Below, piece by piece: positions 34,683 to 43,758 of a stretch of DNA of 64,000 nt; the first letter of the stretch is position 1, and every line of letters begins with the position of its first letter. Source of the DNA: Catenulispora acidiphila DSM 44928 (GTDB lineage: Bacteria; Actinomycetota; Actinomycetes; Streptomycetales; Catenulisporaceae); the NCBI RefSeq assembly GCF_000024025.1, contig NC_013131.1:8288229-8352228 (forward strand), in the 5' to 3' direction. The notes below the pieces were generated by a model. That model was not told the DNA's origin and made no database searches. It was given only the letters and a program-made list of their open reading frames with translations. The position numbers and the translations under genes were made by a program.

Positions 34683-34793
34683 CTTGCTGCAAGAGTCAAG
34701 GCTCTTGCAGAAATGGCGCGGCGCAATCCAGGCGCATGCCTGTGAGGTGCGGAGATAGGCCTGGTCCCGGGCGTTTTCTTGCAGGTTTTGCAG
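34683..34793. promoter_or_regulatory. cluster of CTTGCAG-type operator repeats
   Basis: CTTGC-T-GCAAG (34683-34693), CTTGCAG (34704-34710), CTTGCAG (34778-34784) and TTTGCAG (34787-34793). Direct and inverted CTTGCAG-type heptamers upstream of streptomycete alpha-amylase and maltose genes are bound by the LacI-family regulator MalR/Reg1. The match to a GH15 starch enzyme makes the same control likely; no malR gene is in the window. Confidence 0.6.
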
Positions 34794-34967
34794 GGTCTGG
34801 CGTTGCTGCTGATTCGGCGATACGTTACGGCTCGCTCACTTGATTTGTTGCCGTGCGCAACAGAACAGGGCTCTTGTATCCGTCGCATGTAGGACAAAAT
34901 CCCGGCGACTGGGAGCTCTTCAGACGACCCGTGGTGCCGTAATCGCCGGGTCGTGCCTCGCCCCACC

Positions 34968-34989
34968 GCAAGCTTGCAGGAGGTTGCAG
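34968..34989 (+). promoter_or_regulatory. operator overlapping the glucoamylase ribosome binding site
   Basis: GCAAGCTTGC is a perfect 10-bp palindrome (34968-34977), continuing as CTTGCAG (34973-34979). GTTGCAG (34983-34989) ends one base before the ATG. The GGAGG at 34979-34983 lies between the heptamers, so a bound repressor would cover the start region. Confidence 0.55.
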
Positions 34990-34990
34990 A

Positions 34991-37900
34991 ATGCTGGGCA
35001 GATTCATTTCACCACCCCGGGTCGGGCGGCGATGGCTGCGGTCGTCGCTGTCCGCGTTCGCCGGGTTGTCGCTGGCCACTGTGGGAGTCTGGGCTTCGTC
35101 CAGTCCTGTGGCGCGGGCTGGTACCGCGTCGGGGGGACCGGGGACGGCCTCGTTCTGGAACGAGACCAGTGGCGTGCAGGGGTTCGCCACCGCGCTGAGT
35201 CCGAGTTCGAAGGTCTGGTACACGCTGGGCAACGGCGGGCTGGAGAACGTCTTCTATCCGCAGACCGACAACCCGGACACCTACGGGCTGCAGTACTACG
35301 TCACCGACGGGTCGAGCTTCACCGACGGCGAGGCCACCAACACCAAGCACGCGATCGCCTTGGCCGATCCCGCCTCGCTGACGTTCACGCAGACCAACAC
35401 CGCCGCCAGCGGCAAGTATGCGATCACGAAGACCTACGTCGCCGATCCCGCGCGTTCGGTGATCCTGGTGAAGACCACGTTCACCAACAACGGCTCCACT
35501 CCGCTGTATCTGTACGCTGATTACCTCCCCCAGCTCAACAACCAGGGCATGGGCAACATCGGCTCCACCGACGCCGGCGGGGACCTGGTCGCCTCCAACG
35601 GCCCGATGGCCAGCGCACTGGCCGCGTCCACCCCCTTCAGCAGTGCCTCGACCGGATACGTCGGCACCGCCAGCAGCGGTACGGCGCAACTGGCAACCGG
35701 CCACACGCTCGGCACCGTCTACAGCGGCGTCTCGAGCAGCGGCCACATCGACCAGACCGCGCAAATCCCTGTAGCCGCCTCGGGTTCGACCACCTTCACC
35801 CTCGCGCTCGGCTTCGACACGACCAGCGCCGCGGCCGTCTCCGACGTGTCGGCGTCGCTGTCGTCGGGCTTCGCCGCCGTCCAGTCCTCCTTCCAAGCTG
35901 GTTGGCACACCTGGATGAGCGGCCTGACCACCGCCCCGGCGTCGGTCGCGAACAACGCCGGACTGCTGACGCAGTACGAGACCTCCTTGATGGAGGTCAA
36001 GGCCGATGAGGACAAGAACTACGTCGGCGCGTTCGTCGCTGCTCCGGTCACGCCCTGGGGCTCGACCGTCAGCGCCGACGGAGGTGGCGGACACGGCTAC
36101 CACCTGGTGTGGACGCGCGACGAGTACCAGATGGCCAGCGCACTGCTGGCAGCCGGCGACAAGCAGGACGCCAGCGACGCGCTGACCTATCTGGAGAACT
36201 ACGAGGAGACCTCCAGCGGCCAGGTCAAACAGAACACCTGGCTCAACGGGAACGCGATGTGGGGCGGCAACCAGCAGGACGAGGAAGCCGACCCCATCAT
36301 CCTGGCCTACCAGCTCGGCCGCACCGGCAGCGCCGACTTCGCCAAGATCAAGCTCCTGGCGTCCTTCATCGCCGCCAACGGTCCGACCACCGGGCAGGAG
36401 CGCTGGGAGGAGAACGGCGGCTACTCCCCCGCCACCATCGCCTCCGAGATCGCCGGCTTGGTGTGCGCGTCGAACATCGCCACCGCCAACGGCGATTCCG
36501 CGGACGCCGCCGCCTGGCTCGCCAAGGCGCAAAGCTGGGCCGGCAGCGTCGCGGGGTGGACCTACACCACGAGCGGTCCCTACGGAAGCGGCTCCTACTT
36601 CCTGCGCCTCACCCCCGACGGCCAGCCCAACTCGGGAGCCTCCATCGGTCTGGCCAACGGCGGCGGCAACCACGACGACCGCACCGTGGTCGACCAGAGC
36701 TTCCTGGACCTGGTACGCCTCGGCGTGATGCCCGCCACCGCGAGTCAGGTCACGAACTCTCTCGCCGTCGACGACGCGCAGATCGGTGTGAACACCCCCG
36801 AAGGACAGATCGACCACCGCTACGACTTCGACGGCTACGGCGAAACCTCCTCCGGAGCGGACTACACCGGCGCCGGAACCGGCAATCCCTGGCCTGTGCT
36901 GACCGGTGAGCGCGGCGAATACGACGTGGCGGCGGGCAACCTGACCGGCGCGCAGTCCGCCCTGACCACCATGGCCGGCGCCGCGTCCGACGGCCAGATC
37001 TCCGAGCAGGTGTGGGCCGGGACCAACGGCACCGGCGGCTTCAGCCTCGGCCGCCCCGACAACTCCGCCAACCCGCTGATGTGGGCGATGGCGCAGTACG
37101 TGCGCCTGGCGATGGACATCTCCGCGGGTCAGAACCTTGATACCCCGACCGTGGTCTGCCAGACGTTCAACGCCTGCTCGGCAGCACCGACGACGAAGCC
37201 CGCCGCGCCGACGAACCTGACCGTCACCGCCACCCACACCACCAACGTCTCGCTGTCCTGGTCCGGCTCTTCGCTCGCGGCCGGCTACAAGGTGTACCGC
37301 GCGACCGGCACCGGTCCGGCGGCGCTGGTCGCCACGGTCGCATCGACCGCCTATACGGACACCAAGCTGACCGCCTCCACGGCCTACAGCTACTCCGTGA
37401 CCGCGTACAACAACGTCGGCGAGTCCGGACCGTCCAATACGGTCACGACCACCACCAAAACCCCCGTCCCGCCGCCGAACGCGCCGACCGGCCTCACGGT
37501 CTCCGCCGCCGCCAGCACCACGGTCGACCTGACGTGGACCGCAGCCACAGACACCTCTGGTGGAACGGTCGGCGGCTACAACATCTACCGCGCCACCGGA
37601 ACCGGGACCGCAGCCCTGGTCGCCTCGACGAGCGGCACCAGCTTCACGGACACCGGTCTGACGCCGTCCACCGGCTACACCTACTCCGTCACCGCGACCG
37701 ACACAGACGGAAACGAATCGGCCGCCTCGAATTCCGTCACCGCGACCACCACCGCGAACAACGTCGAAGTGGTGACCGTGACAGTCCCCTCATACACCGA
37801 TCAGACCGGACTGACCGTCTACATGGCCGGGACGCTGTCCGCGCTCGGCGGCGGGCAAGGTGACTGGGCAGCCAACGGCATCGCGTTCACCCGCGTGGAC

Positions 37901-38473
37901 GCCACGCACTGGCGCGCCACCATCCACGCCGCGGGTCCGACCACGCTGTCGTACAAGTACACCCTCGGCGGTGCGTGGGCCAACGACGAGGAGACCGCGT
38001 CCTGCGGCTACGTGGGCAACCGCAGCATGCAGATCAACGGCGGCACCGAGGCCGATACCGTCGCCAACTGGGCAGGTCCCTACACCTGCGGCAGCTCGCC
38101 GCCGCCCCCTCCCGGCGGCGGCACAGGCGGCAACGGCGGCACCACCGAGACGATCGCTGTGACAGTGCCCGCCGACACCCCGGCGAGCGCCCAGGTCTAC
38201 CTCGCCGGCAACCTGTCGGTCCTCGGCGGCGGCCAGGGCGACTGGGCAGCCAACGGCGTGCTCATGTCCCGGGTCGACGCGACCCACTTCACCGCATCCG
38301 TCAGCGCGGCCAACGCATCCACCACGCTGCAGTACAAGTACACGCTCAATGGAACCTGGTCGAACAATGAGGAGACGGGCTCCTGCGGGTATGTGCAGAA
38401 CCGTTCCCTCACCGTGAACGGCGGCACTCAGACCGACACCGTCGCGAACTGGAAGGGGTACGGCGGCTGCTGA
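34991..38473 (+). CDS. secreted glucoamylase (GH15) with FN3 and two starch-binding-like modules
   Basis: 1160 residues. A Sec signal peptide is followed by the beta-sandwich N-domain of bacterial glucoamylase/glucodextranase (KVWYTLGNGGLENVFYPQ) and the (alpha/alpha)6 GH15 barrel. The catalytic acid region is ERWEENGGYSP (residues 470-480) and the base is Glu672 in SEQVWAG. Two FN3 domains (about 735-920) and two copies of a roughly 100-residue module with YKYTLGG and CGYVGNRS motifs (about 920-1030 and 1055-1160), joined by a Pro/Gly linker, follow. These resemble CBM20-type starch binders. It should release glucose from starch or dextrin ends outside the cell. Confidence 0.92.
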   Translation: MLGRFISPPRVGRRWLRSSLSAFAGLSLATVGVWASSSPVARAGTASGGPGTASFWNETSGVQGFATALSPSSKVWYTLGNGGLENVFYPQTDNPDTYGLQYYVTDGSSFTDGEATNTKHAIALADPASLTFTQTNTAASGKYAITKTYVADPARSVILVKTTFTNNGSTPLYLYADYLPQLNNQGMGNIGSTDAGGDLVASNGPMASALAASTPFSSASTGYVGTASSGTAQLATGHTLGTVYSGVSSSGHIDQTAQIPVAASGSTTFTLALGFDTTSAAAVSDVSASLSSGFAAVQSSFQAGWHTWMSGLTTAPASVANNAGLLTQYETSLMEVKADEDKNYVGAFVAAPVTPWGSTVSADGGGGHGYHLVWTRDEYQMASALLAAGDKQDASDALTYLENYEETSSGQVKQNTWLNGNAMWGGNQQDEEADPIILAYQLGRTGSADFAKIKLLASFIAANGPTTGQERWEENGGYSPATIASEIAGLVCASNIATANGDSADAAAWLAKAQSWAGSVAGWTYTTSGPYGSGSYFLRLTPDGQPNSGASIGLANGGGNHDDRTVVDQSFLDLVRLGVMPATASQVTNSLAVDDAQIGVNTPEGQIDHRYDFDGYGETSSGADYTGAGTGNPWPVLTGERGEYDVAAGNLTGAQSALTTMAGAASDGQISEQVWAGTNGTGGFSLGRPDNSANPLMWAMAQYVRLAMDISAGQNLDTPTVVCQTFNACSAAPTTKPAAPTNLTVTATHTTNVSLSWSGSSLAAGYKVYRATGTGPAALVATVASTAYTDTKLTASTAYSYSVTAYNNVGESGPSNTVTTTTKTPVPPPNAPTGLTVSAAASTTVDLTWTAATDTSGGTVGGYNIYRATGTGTAALVASTSGTSFTDTGLTPSTGYTYSVTATDTDGNESAASNSVTATTTANNVEVVTVTVPSYTDQTGLTVYMAGTLSALGGGQGDWAANGIAFTRVDATHWRATIHAAGPTTLSYKYTLGGAWANDEETASCGYVGNRSMQINGGTEADTVANWAGPYTCGSSPPPPPGGGTGGNGGTTETIAVTVPADTPASAQVYLAGNLSVLGGGQGDWAANGVLMSRVDATHFTASVSAANASTTLQYKYTLNGTWSNNEETGSCGYVQNRSLTVNGGTQTDTVANWKGYGGC

Positions 38474-38510
38474 ACCACCCCTGTGGTCACTGAACCACCC
38501 TTGTGGTCCC
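38471..38510 (+). repeat. two 20-bp tandem repeats between the GH15 genes
   Basis: TGAACCACCC(C/T)TGTGGTC(A/C)C occurs twice head to tail, beginning with the glucoamylase stop codon. Each unit contains a small inverted repeat (ACCAC...GTGGT). Confidence 0.8.
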
Positions 38511-38533
38511 GCACCTGGATACAGGTGCGGGAC
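38506..38533 (+). terminator. 12-bp hairpin between the two GH15 genes
   Basis: Perfect arms GTCCCGCACCTG/CAGGTGCGGGAC with a GATA loop, no T-tract. It may weaken read-through so the two GH15 genes are made in different amounts, or end the first transcript. Confidence 0.6.
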
Positions 38534-38566
38534 CCGTCCCTGTCCGATCGAGCGAATGAGGCCTCG

Positions 38567-41500
38567 ATGAAACGATCCTCCCGATACAGAGCCGCGGTGG
38601 CGTGCGCGGCCGCCTTCGCACTGCTCACCACGGCAGCCGGGTCCACCCAGGCTGCCCGCGCCGCCGTGTCCGGCACCGCGACGGCAGCCGGTCCCGGCGG
38701 GCCGTCCTATTTCGATCTGGCGCGCAAGGACTGCCTGGGCACCGCGCAGAACTCGCACTCGAAGGTCTGGTACACGGTCGCCGACGGTGTCCTGTCCGAC
38801 GTCTACGAGCCGACCGTCGACAACACGAACGTGCAGACCCTGCAGTACGTGGTCACCGACGGCTCGACGTTCAGCGACCTGCAGACGCGCGACATGACGT
38901 ACACCGTCGCGGCCGACTCGACCGGTATGGAGTGCACGGTCACCTCGACCGACGCCAAGCACGGCTTCGAGCTGGTCACGACGTACGTCACCGACCCGCA
39001 GCGCGACAGTGTCCTGATGAACACCCGCATCGCGCCGACTCAGGGCTCAAAGACCCGAGTGGGTGCGCTGAAGGTCTACGCGCGACTCGACGCGCACGTC
39101 AACGGCGATGGTGGCGGCGGGGCGCAGAACGCCGGCGGCAACACCGGCGTCGTCGACGCGCACACCGGCATCCCGGTCATCGACAGCACGAACACCACCA
39201 CCCAAGCCGCCAACCGCAGCTACGCCGTGCCGACCTACATGGCGATGACGTCCGCTGGGCAAGCCGGTGAAGCCAAGCAGCGAGCCTCGGTCGGCTACGA
39301 AGGCACGGCGAGCGACGGACTGACCCAGCTCGACTCCTCGCACACGCTCACCCAGACCACCTCGGCCGCCGACGGGCACATCACCGCCACCGAGGACGTC
39401 ACTCCGCGCCACGGCACCGACTTCACCTTGGCTCTCGGCTTCGGCCGCACTCAACAGCAGTCAGTCCAGACCGCGACCGCGTCGCTGCGCGCGCCGTTCG
39501 AGGTCACCGCGCACGCTTACGCCGACACCTGGGGCGCATACGACCGCGCGCTCAACCGGCCGCCAGGCTCAGTGCACGGCCAGTCGGGGCAGTCGGGGCA
39601 GTCGGGGCAGTCGGGGCAGACCATCGCCAAGACCTACTACCTCGACGCGAACGTCCTCAAGGCCAGCGAGGACAAGACCTTCCCCGGCGCGGTGGTCGCC
39701 TCGCTGGCTTCCCCGTGGGGTCAGGCGGTCAACGCAGGCGTGGAGGCGAACGGCCAGCCGGTCTACTACGGCTCCTACCGGGAGGTCTTCGCCCGCGACG
39801 CTTATGAGGCGTTCACCGGGTTCCTGGCCGACGGGGACCTGGCCACCGCCCGCGCGCAGACTCAGTTCCTGCTCGACGACCAGCAGCTGCCGACCGGGCA
39901 GATCCCACGCAACTCGCTCCTCAACGGCAAGGCCGCGCCGGACACCGGCGGCGACCAGCTGGACGAGACCGCCTACCCGATCCTGATGGCGTACCTGTCC
40001 GGTCTCGGCGGCAGCGACGCGTTGTGGACCGGGCACATCAAGCCGGCTGCCGACTTCCTGCTGGCGCACGGCCCGAGCTTCGGCGTCGAGCGGTGGGAGG
40101 AGCAGTCCGGATATTCGCCCTCGACGATCGCCGCCGAGATCGCCGGGCTGACCGCCGCCTCGACCATCGCCAAGCAGCACCACGACTCCGCGGACGCGGC
40201 GCTCTACCAGGCTGCCGCCGACGACTTCCAGCGCAACGTGAAGAACTGGACCGTCACCACCACCGGCCCGGACAGCACCTCGCCGTACTTCATCCGGCTG
40301 TCCAAGACCGGCGACCCGAACGCCACGACCAGCTACAACCTGAGCAACGGCGCGCCCACCGCGTCGCAGAACACTGTGATCGACGGCGGCTTCCAGGACC
40401 TGGTCCGCCTCGGCGAGATCTCGCCGAAGGACCCGGTCGTCACCAATTCGCTGAATGTCCTGGACAGCACTCTGTCTGTCGCCACCCCTTCCGGAACCGG
40501 CTACTACCGCTACGGCACCAACGCCGCGCAAGGCTCCGCGGACGGCTACGGCGACTGCTCGACCGTCGGCAGCCAGACCTCCTGCACGACTGCCGGGCAG
40601 CCCTGGCCGACCACCGACATCGGTACCGGACACCTGTGGCCGGTCCTGTCCGGCGAGCGCGGCGAGTCCGCCATCGCCGAGAACAATCCGTCGCAGGCTT
40701 CTGCCATGCTCTCGTTCATGATCAAGTCGGCGTCGGGCGTGGGCCTGGTGCCCGAGCAGGCGTGGGAGGACCCGAACCTGCCCGCCTCGCCTTACGGCAC
40801 CGACCCGGCCACGGCCTCCATCGGGTTCGCCGACGGACAAGCCGCCGGCTCCGCCTCGCCGCTGACCTGGGCCCAGGCTCAGGAACTGCGGCTGATCGTC
40901 GATCTCGGCACCGGCAAGGACACGGACACCCCGGCGATCACGACGGCGCGCTACGTCACGCACGGCGCTCCGGCTTCGACGACGGTGGCGATCACGTCCC
41001 CGGCGTCCGGCGCGACCATCGAAGGCGGCACCACGACGGTGTCCGGTACGGCAACGCCCGGAGCGAGGGTTGACGTCGAGATTCAGGACGCTGATACTGC
41101 TGCCGCCGCGACCACGGTCAGCACCGTGGCCAACGGCTCCGGCGTCTACGCCGCAACGGTCCCGATCGGATTCGGTACCAACGCGATCGCCGTCGCGGCC
41201 ACCACGGCAGCCGGAGCCACCGGTTACACGCAGACCTCGGTGATCGGCGACGTCAGCGGCGGCACCACCGTCTTGAACGTCACCGCGCCCGCCGGGAACG
41301 ACAACGGCCCGGGAACGTATCAGTACCCGACGTCGTCCTCCTACGCCTCCGGCTCCTTCGACCTGACCGGCTTCCAGGTCATCACCGCCGGATCCGAGGT
41401 CTACCTGCGCGCCTCGCTCGCCAACCTCGTACCGACCTTCGGCTCGGTCGACGGCGCGCAACTGCTCGACATCTACGTCCACAACCCCGCGGCGACCTCG

Positions 41501-41965
41501 ACCTCCACCGCCGCGGCCTTCCCCAGCCGCAACTACACGATCGCGCCGTCCGACGCCTGGAATCAGCGCCTTGAGATCCAAGGCTTCGCCTCCCCGGTCT
41601 GGGTCGCCCCGAGCGGACAGCAGGTCGGCACGCCGACCGCCGTGGTCGCCTCGACCGTGGCCGACACCATCACCATCGCCCTGCCGGCAGCCCAGTTCGG
41701 AACCCCCGGCCCAGGCTGGACCTTCACCCTCGGTCTGACCGGACAGAACGGATTCCAGGCGGACCAGGCCATCCCGTTCACCGCGACGCCCGGCGACTAC
41801 ACCTTCGGGGTCTGCCCGGTCGGCGGCACAGCACCGATCTGCTCCGTGAGCCCCGGTTCCGTGCCCGAGGTGATGTCCACCATCACACCGCCCGGAGTAT
41901 CGCAGAGCGCTGAGCTCGACCCGACTCTCGGACCGGTCGTGCTGCACGGAGTGACCGCGCCGTAA
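38567..41965 (+). CDS. secreted glucodextranase-like GH15 enzyme
   Basis: The start is ATG 38567 (MKRSSRYRAAVACAAAFALL) after GAGG, 1132 residues with signal peptide. It shares the N-domain (KVWYTVADGVLSDVYEP) and GH15 barrel with its neighbour: acid region ERWEEQSGYSP at residues 508-518, base Glu730 in PEQAWED. The tail differs: a glucodextranase B-like Ig module (TVAITSPASGATIEGGTTTV) and a C-terminal module like glucodextranase domain C (GSFDLTGFQVITAGSEVYLR). Glucodextranases release glucose from alpha-1,6-linked dextran; the domain set makes that more likely than starch. A fourfold Gln-Ser-Gly repeat interrupts the region before the barrel. Confidence 0.92.
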   Translation: MKRSSRYRAAVACAAAFALLTTAAGSTQAARAAVSGTATAAGPGGPSYFDLARKDCLGTAQNSHSKVWYTVADGVLSDVYEPTVDNTNVQTLQYVVTDGSTFSDLQTRDMTYTVAADSTGMECTVTSTDAKHGFELVTTYVTDPQRDSVLMNTRIAPTQGSKTRVGALKVYARLDAHVNGDGGGGAQNAGGNTGVVDAHTGIPVIDSTNTTTQAANRSYAVPTYMAMTSAGQAGEAKQRASVGYEGTASDGLTQLDSSHTLTQTTSAADGHITATEDVTPRHGTDFTLALGFGRTQQQSVQTATASLRAPFEVTAHAYADTWGAYDRALNRPPGSVHGQSGQSGQSGQSGQTIAKTYYLDANVLKASEDKTFPGAVVASLASPWGQAVNAGVEANGQPVYYGSYREVFARDAYEAFTGFLADGDLATARAQTQFLLDDQQLPTGQIPRNSLLNGKAAPDTGGDQLDETAYPILMAYLSGLGGSDALWTGHIKPAADFLLAHGPSFGVERWEEQSGYSPSTIAAEIAGLTAASTIAKQHHDSADAALYQAAADDFQRNVKNWTVTTTGPDSTSPYFIRLSKTGDPNATTSYNLSNGAPTASQNTVIDGGFQDLVRLGEISPKDPVVTNSLNVLDSTLSVATPSGTGYYRYGTNAAQGSADGYGDCSTVGSQTSCTTAGQPWPTTDIGTGHLWPVLSGERGESAIAENNPSQASAMLSFMIKSASGVGLVPEQAWEDPNLPASPYGTDPATASIGFADGQAAGSASPLTWAQAQELRLIVDLGTGKDTDTPAITTARYVTHGAPASTTVAITSPASGATIEGGTTTVSGTATPGARVDVEIQDADTAAAATTVSTVANGSGVYAATVPIGFGTNAIAVAATTAAGATGYTQTSVIGDVSGGTTVLNVTAPAGNDNGPGTYQYPTSSSYASGSFDLTGFQVITAGSEVYLRASLANLVPTFGSVDGAQLLDIYVHNPAATSTSTAAAFPSRNYTIAPSDAWNQRLEIQGFASPVWVAPSGQQVGTPTAVVASTVADTITIALPAAQFGTPGPGWTFTLGLTGQNGFQADQAIPFTATPGDYTFGVCPVGGTAPICSVSPGSVPEVMSTITPPGVSQSAELDPTLGPVVLHGVTAP
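39581..39618 (+). repeat. 9-bp tandem repeat (four units) inside the second GH15 gene
   Basis: CAGTCGGGG repeated four times encodes QSGQSGQSGQSG. The units are identical, so it is a recent expansion and a likely site of length variation. It falls in the linker between N-domain and catalytic barrel. Confidence 0.9.
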
Positions 41966-41986
41966 GAGGCAGGCACAGCACAAACC

Positions 41987-42024
41987 GGGCCCCGGCAAAC
42001 GCGCGAGCGCGACTGCCGGGGCCC
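41987..42024. terminator. bidirectional terminator between convergent genes
   Basis: The arms GGGCCCCGGCA/TGCCGGGGCCC are perfect over 11 bp, with a further CGCGC/GCGCG pair in the loop, followed by ACCTTTCTT. It lies between the glucodextranase-like gene and the convergent ABC-2 permease gene. Confidence 0.75.
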
Positions 42025-42031
42025 ACCTTTC

Positions 42032-42772
42032 TTAGGCCACATCGCGGCGCACGCTCGTGGTGACGGCGAGCACGGCGAACAGCACCGTGTAGACCGCCAG
42101 TACCGTGCCGCCGCCCCATCGGGGCAACAGGTCGTGCGACATCATCGGCTTGGCAGCGGCGCCGAGAGCCTGCCCGGCGCTGAACGGCAGCCAGCGCGCG
42201 AAGCCGCCGACGAGTTGGCCGACGACTCCCTCGACGAGGGCGACCCACGCCAGAGCAGCGGCGATCGCGCCGACTTGGCTGCGGACGAGAGCTCCGATGC
42301 CCACGCCGATCGCGGCGAACGCGGCGTTCCACGCGATGCCGCCACCGATCGTCGTCCACATCGACGAGTCGCCCCAGGAGAACGACACGCCCTTGCCGGA
42401 CCACAGGGCCGCCGCGACGACGAGGCCGACGACCGTGCTCACCAGGCCGCTCACCGCGCCCACACCGGTACTGACGACGAGCTTCGCGGTGACGACGCGG
42501 CCGCGGAAGGGGACGCTCAGGTATGTGTCAGTGATCGTCTTGTGCCGGTGCTCGCCGGCGACCGCGAGGATCCCGAACATCAAGGTGAACAGGGAAGCCA
42601 AACCGACGTGCGTCATGACTTGCGCTTGCATGGTCGGGTCGTGTGGGTCCGAGCCGGAGGTGATCGCGCCGCCGATCCCGGCGGCCACCAGGAGTGGGGA
42701 GGCGGCGAGCAGTAGCCACGGGCTGCGGACGGTGCGCAGTTTGAGCAGTTCGACGCGAATCAGGGTATTCAC
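42032..42772 (-). CDS. ABC-2 type transporter permease
   Basis: 246 residues with about six membrane helices (WLLLAASPLLVAAGIGGAIT, VGLVSTVVGLVVAAALW-type segments, VLAVYTVLFAVLAVTT). The start GTG 42772 overlaps the ATPase stop by four bases (GTGA). The family pattern of a helix pair, the GEHRHKTITDTYLS contact region and a C-terminal helix matches ABC-2 exporters. Together with the upstream ATPase it forms a single-cassette exporter, probably for an antibiotic or peptide. Confidence 0.9.
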   Translation of the reverse strand: MNTLIRVELLKLRTVRSPWLLLAASPLLVAAGIGGAITSGSDPHDPTMQAQVMTHVGLASLFTLMFGILAVAGEHRHKTITDTYLSVPFRGRVVTAKLVVSTGVGAVSGLVSTVVGLVVAAALWSGKGVSFSWGDSSMWTTIGGGIAWNAAFAAIGVGIGALVRSQVGAIAAALAWVALVEGVVGQLVGGFARWLPFSAGQALGAAAKPMMSHDLLPRWGGGTVLAVYTVLFAVLAVTTSVRRDVA

Positions 42773-43545
42773 TTGTGCAGGCTCCTCACCTCGGCGACCG
42801 GGGCATCGGCCGCGGTGCCGTCGTGGGCTGTCGTCGCTGCGCTGGCGGTCAGCCGCAGGAACGCGGCCTCGAGCGTCTCGCCCTGCGGGGCGGTGAGATC
42901 GGCGAGGCGACCGGCGTACCGCAGCCGGCCTTCAGCCGCGATCACGACGTGATCGACCGTCTGCGCCACTTCGCTCAGGACGTGGCTCGACATCACGACG
43001 GTGCGGCCCTCGGCGGCCAGGTCGCGCAGGAGTTCACGCAGTTCGGCCATGCCCGCCGGGTCCAGCCCGTTGGCGGGCTCGTCGAGGATGAGCACCGCCG
43101 GGTCGCCGAGCAGCGCCGAGGCCAGACCGAGGCGCTGGCGCATGCCGAGCGAGTAGCCCTTGACGCGGCGATCGGCTGCGTCTGCCAGACCGACTCGGAC
43201 CAGCACGTCATCGACGCGCGTCGCCGGGATCCGTTCGGCCATGGCCAGGACGCGCAGGTGGTCCCGTCCGCTGCGGCCCGGATGGAATCCGCCGGTCTCC
43301 AGCACCGCGCCGACCGCCCGCCGGGGGTGCGGCAGGCGCGCGTAGGGGAAGCCGTCGATCAGCGCTCGGCCGGCGTCGGGTCTGACCAGGCCGAGGATCA
43401 TCCGCAAAGTCGTGGTCTTGCCTGCTCCGTTGGGACCGAGGAACGCGGTGACCTTTCCGGCTTCCACCTCGAAGGTCAGGTCGTCGACCGCGGTCACCGC
43501 TTGGTATCGCTTGGTCAAGCCCTCGACCAAGATGCCGCCGCCCAT
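42769..43545 (-). CDS. ABC transporter ATP-binding protein (exporter, DrrA/BcrA-like)
   Basis: The start is ATG 43545 (MGGGILVEGLTKRYQAV), behind GAGGAGGT, 258 residues. Walker A is GPNGAGKTTT, the signature YSLGMRQR, Walker B LILDEPANGLD, the H-loop MSSHVLSEV. The LSLGMRQR-type signature and length are those of the BcrA/DrrA multidrug or bacteriocin exporters. It is coupled to the permease and divergent from a two-component system 213 bp away, the usual layout of a cell-envelope stress or drug-sensing module. Confidence 0.92.
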   Translation of the reverse strand: MGGGILVEGLTKRYQAVTAVDDLTFEVEAGKVTAFLGPNGAGKTTTLRMILGLVRPDAGRALIDGFPYARLPHPRRAVGAVLETGGFHPGRSGRDHLRVLAMAERIPATRVDDVLVRVGLADAADRRVKGYSLGMRQRLGLASALLGDPAVLILDEPANGLDPAGMAELRELLRDLAAEGRTVVMSSHVLSEVAQTVDHVVIAAEGRLRYAGRLADLTAPQGETLEAAFLRLTASAATTAHDGTAADAPVAEVRSLHK

Positions 43546-43758
43546 GCCGGGACCTCCTCTCCGTTCTTGGGGATGGCGCACGGATTCGGGCGCCGCACTC
43601 ACCATCGCGGCGGCGCCGGCTCCGTGTCGTCACCCGCACACGGCGATCCGGACTACCGCAGGCGCGGTATGCCGCCGATGGATACCGCGGCTGTATCAGT
43701 GCAGGCTGCTGCCGCGTGCGGACGCCGGGCGGGTGGGTGCTCGCTTATCGTGAGGGAC

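Larger units (their letters stand above)
34233..34990. other. 758-bp intergenic region upstream of the glucoamylase gene
   Basis: No convincing gene was found in it; the open frames lack ribosome binding sites and recognisable protein features. It contains three tandem CTCGACAAC units (34256-34282) and, nearer the glucoamylase, a series of CTTGCAG-type repeats listed separately. Confidence 0.6.

Noticed and set aside
34233..34990. Small genes in the 758-bp gap before the glucoamylase
   Set aside because: Frames on both strands lack ribosome binding sites, and their composition does not look coding; the region fits a regulatory role.
39569..41998. Minus-strand open frame of 809 codons opposite the second GH15 gene
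   Set aside because: No ribosome binding site or domain, composition typical of antisense frames in GC-rich genes.
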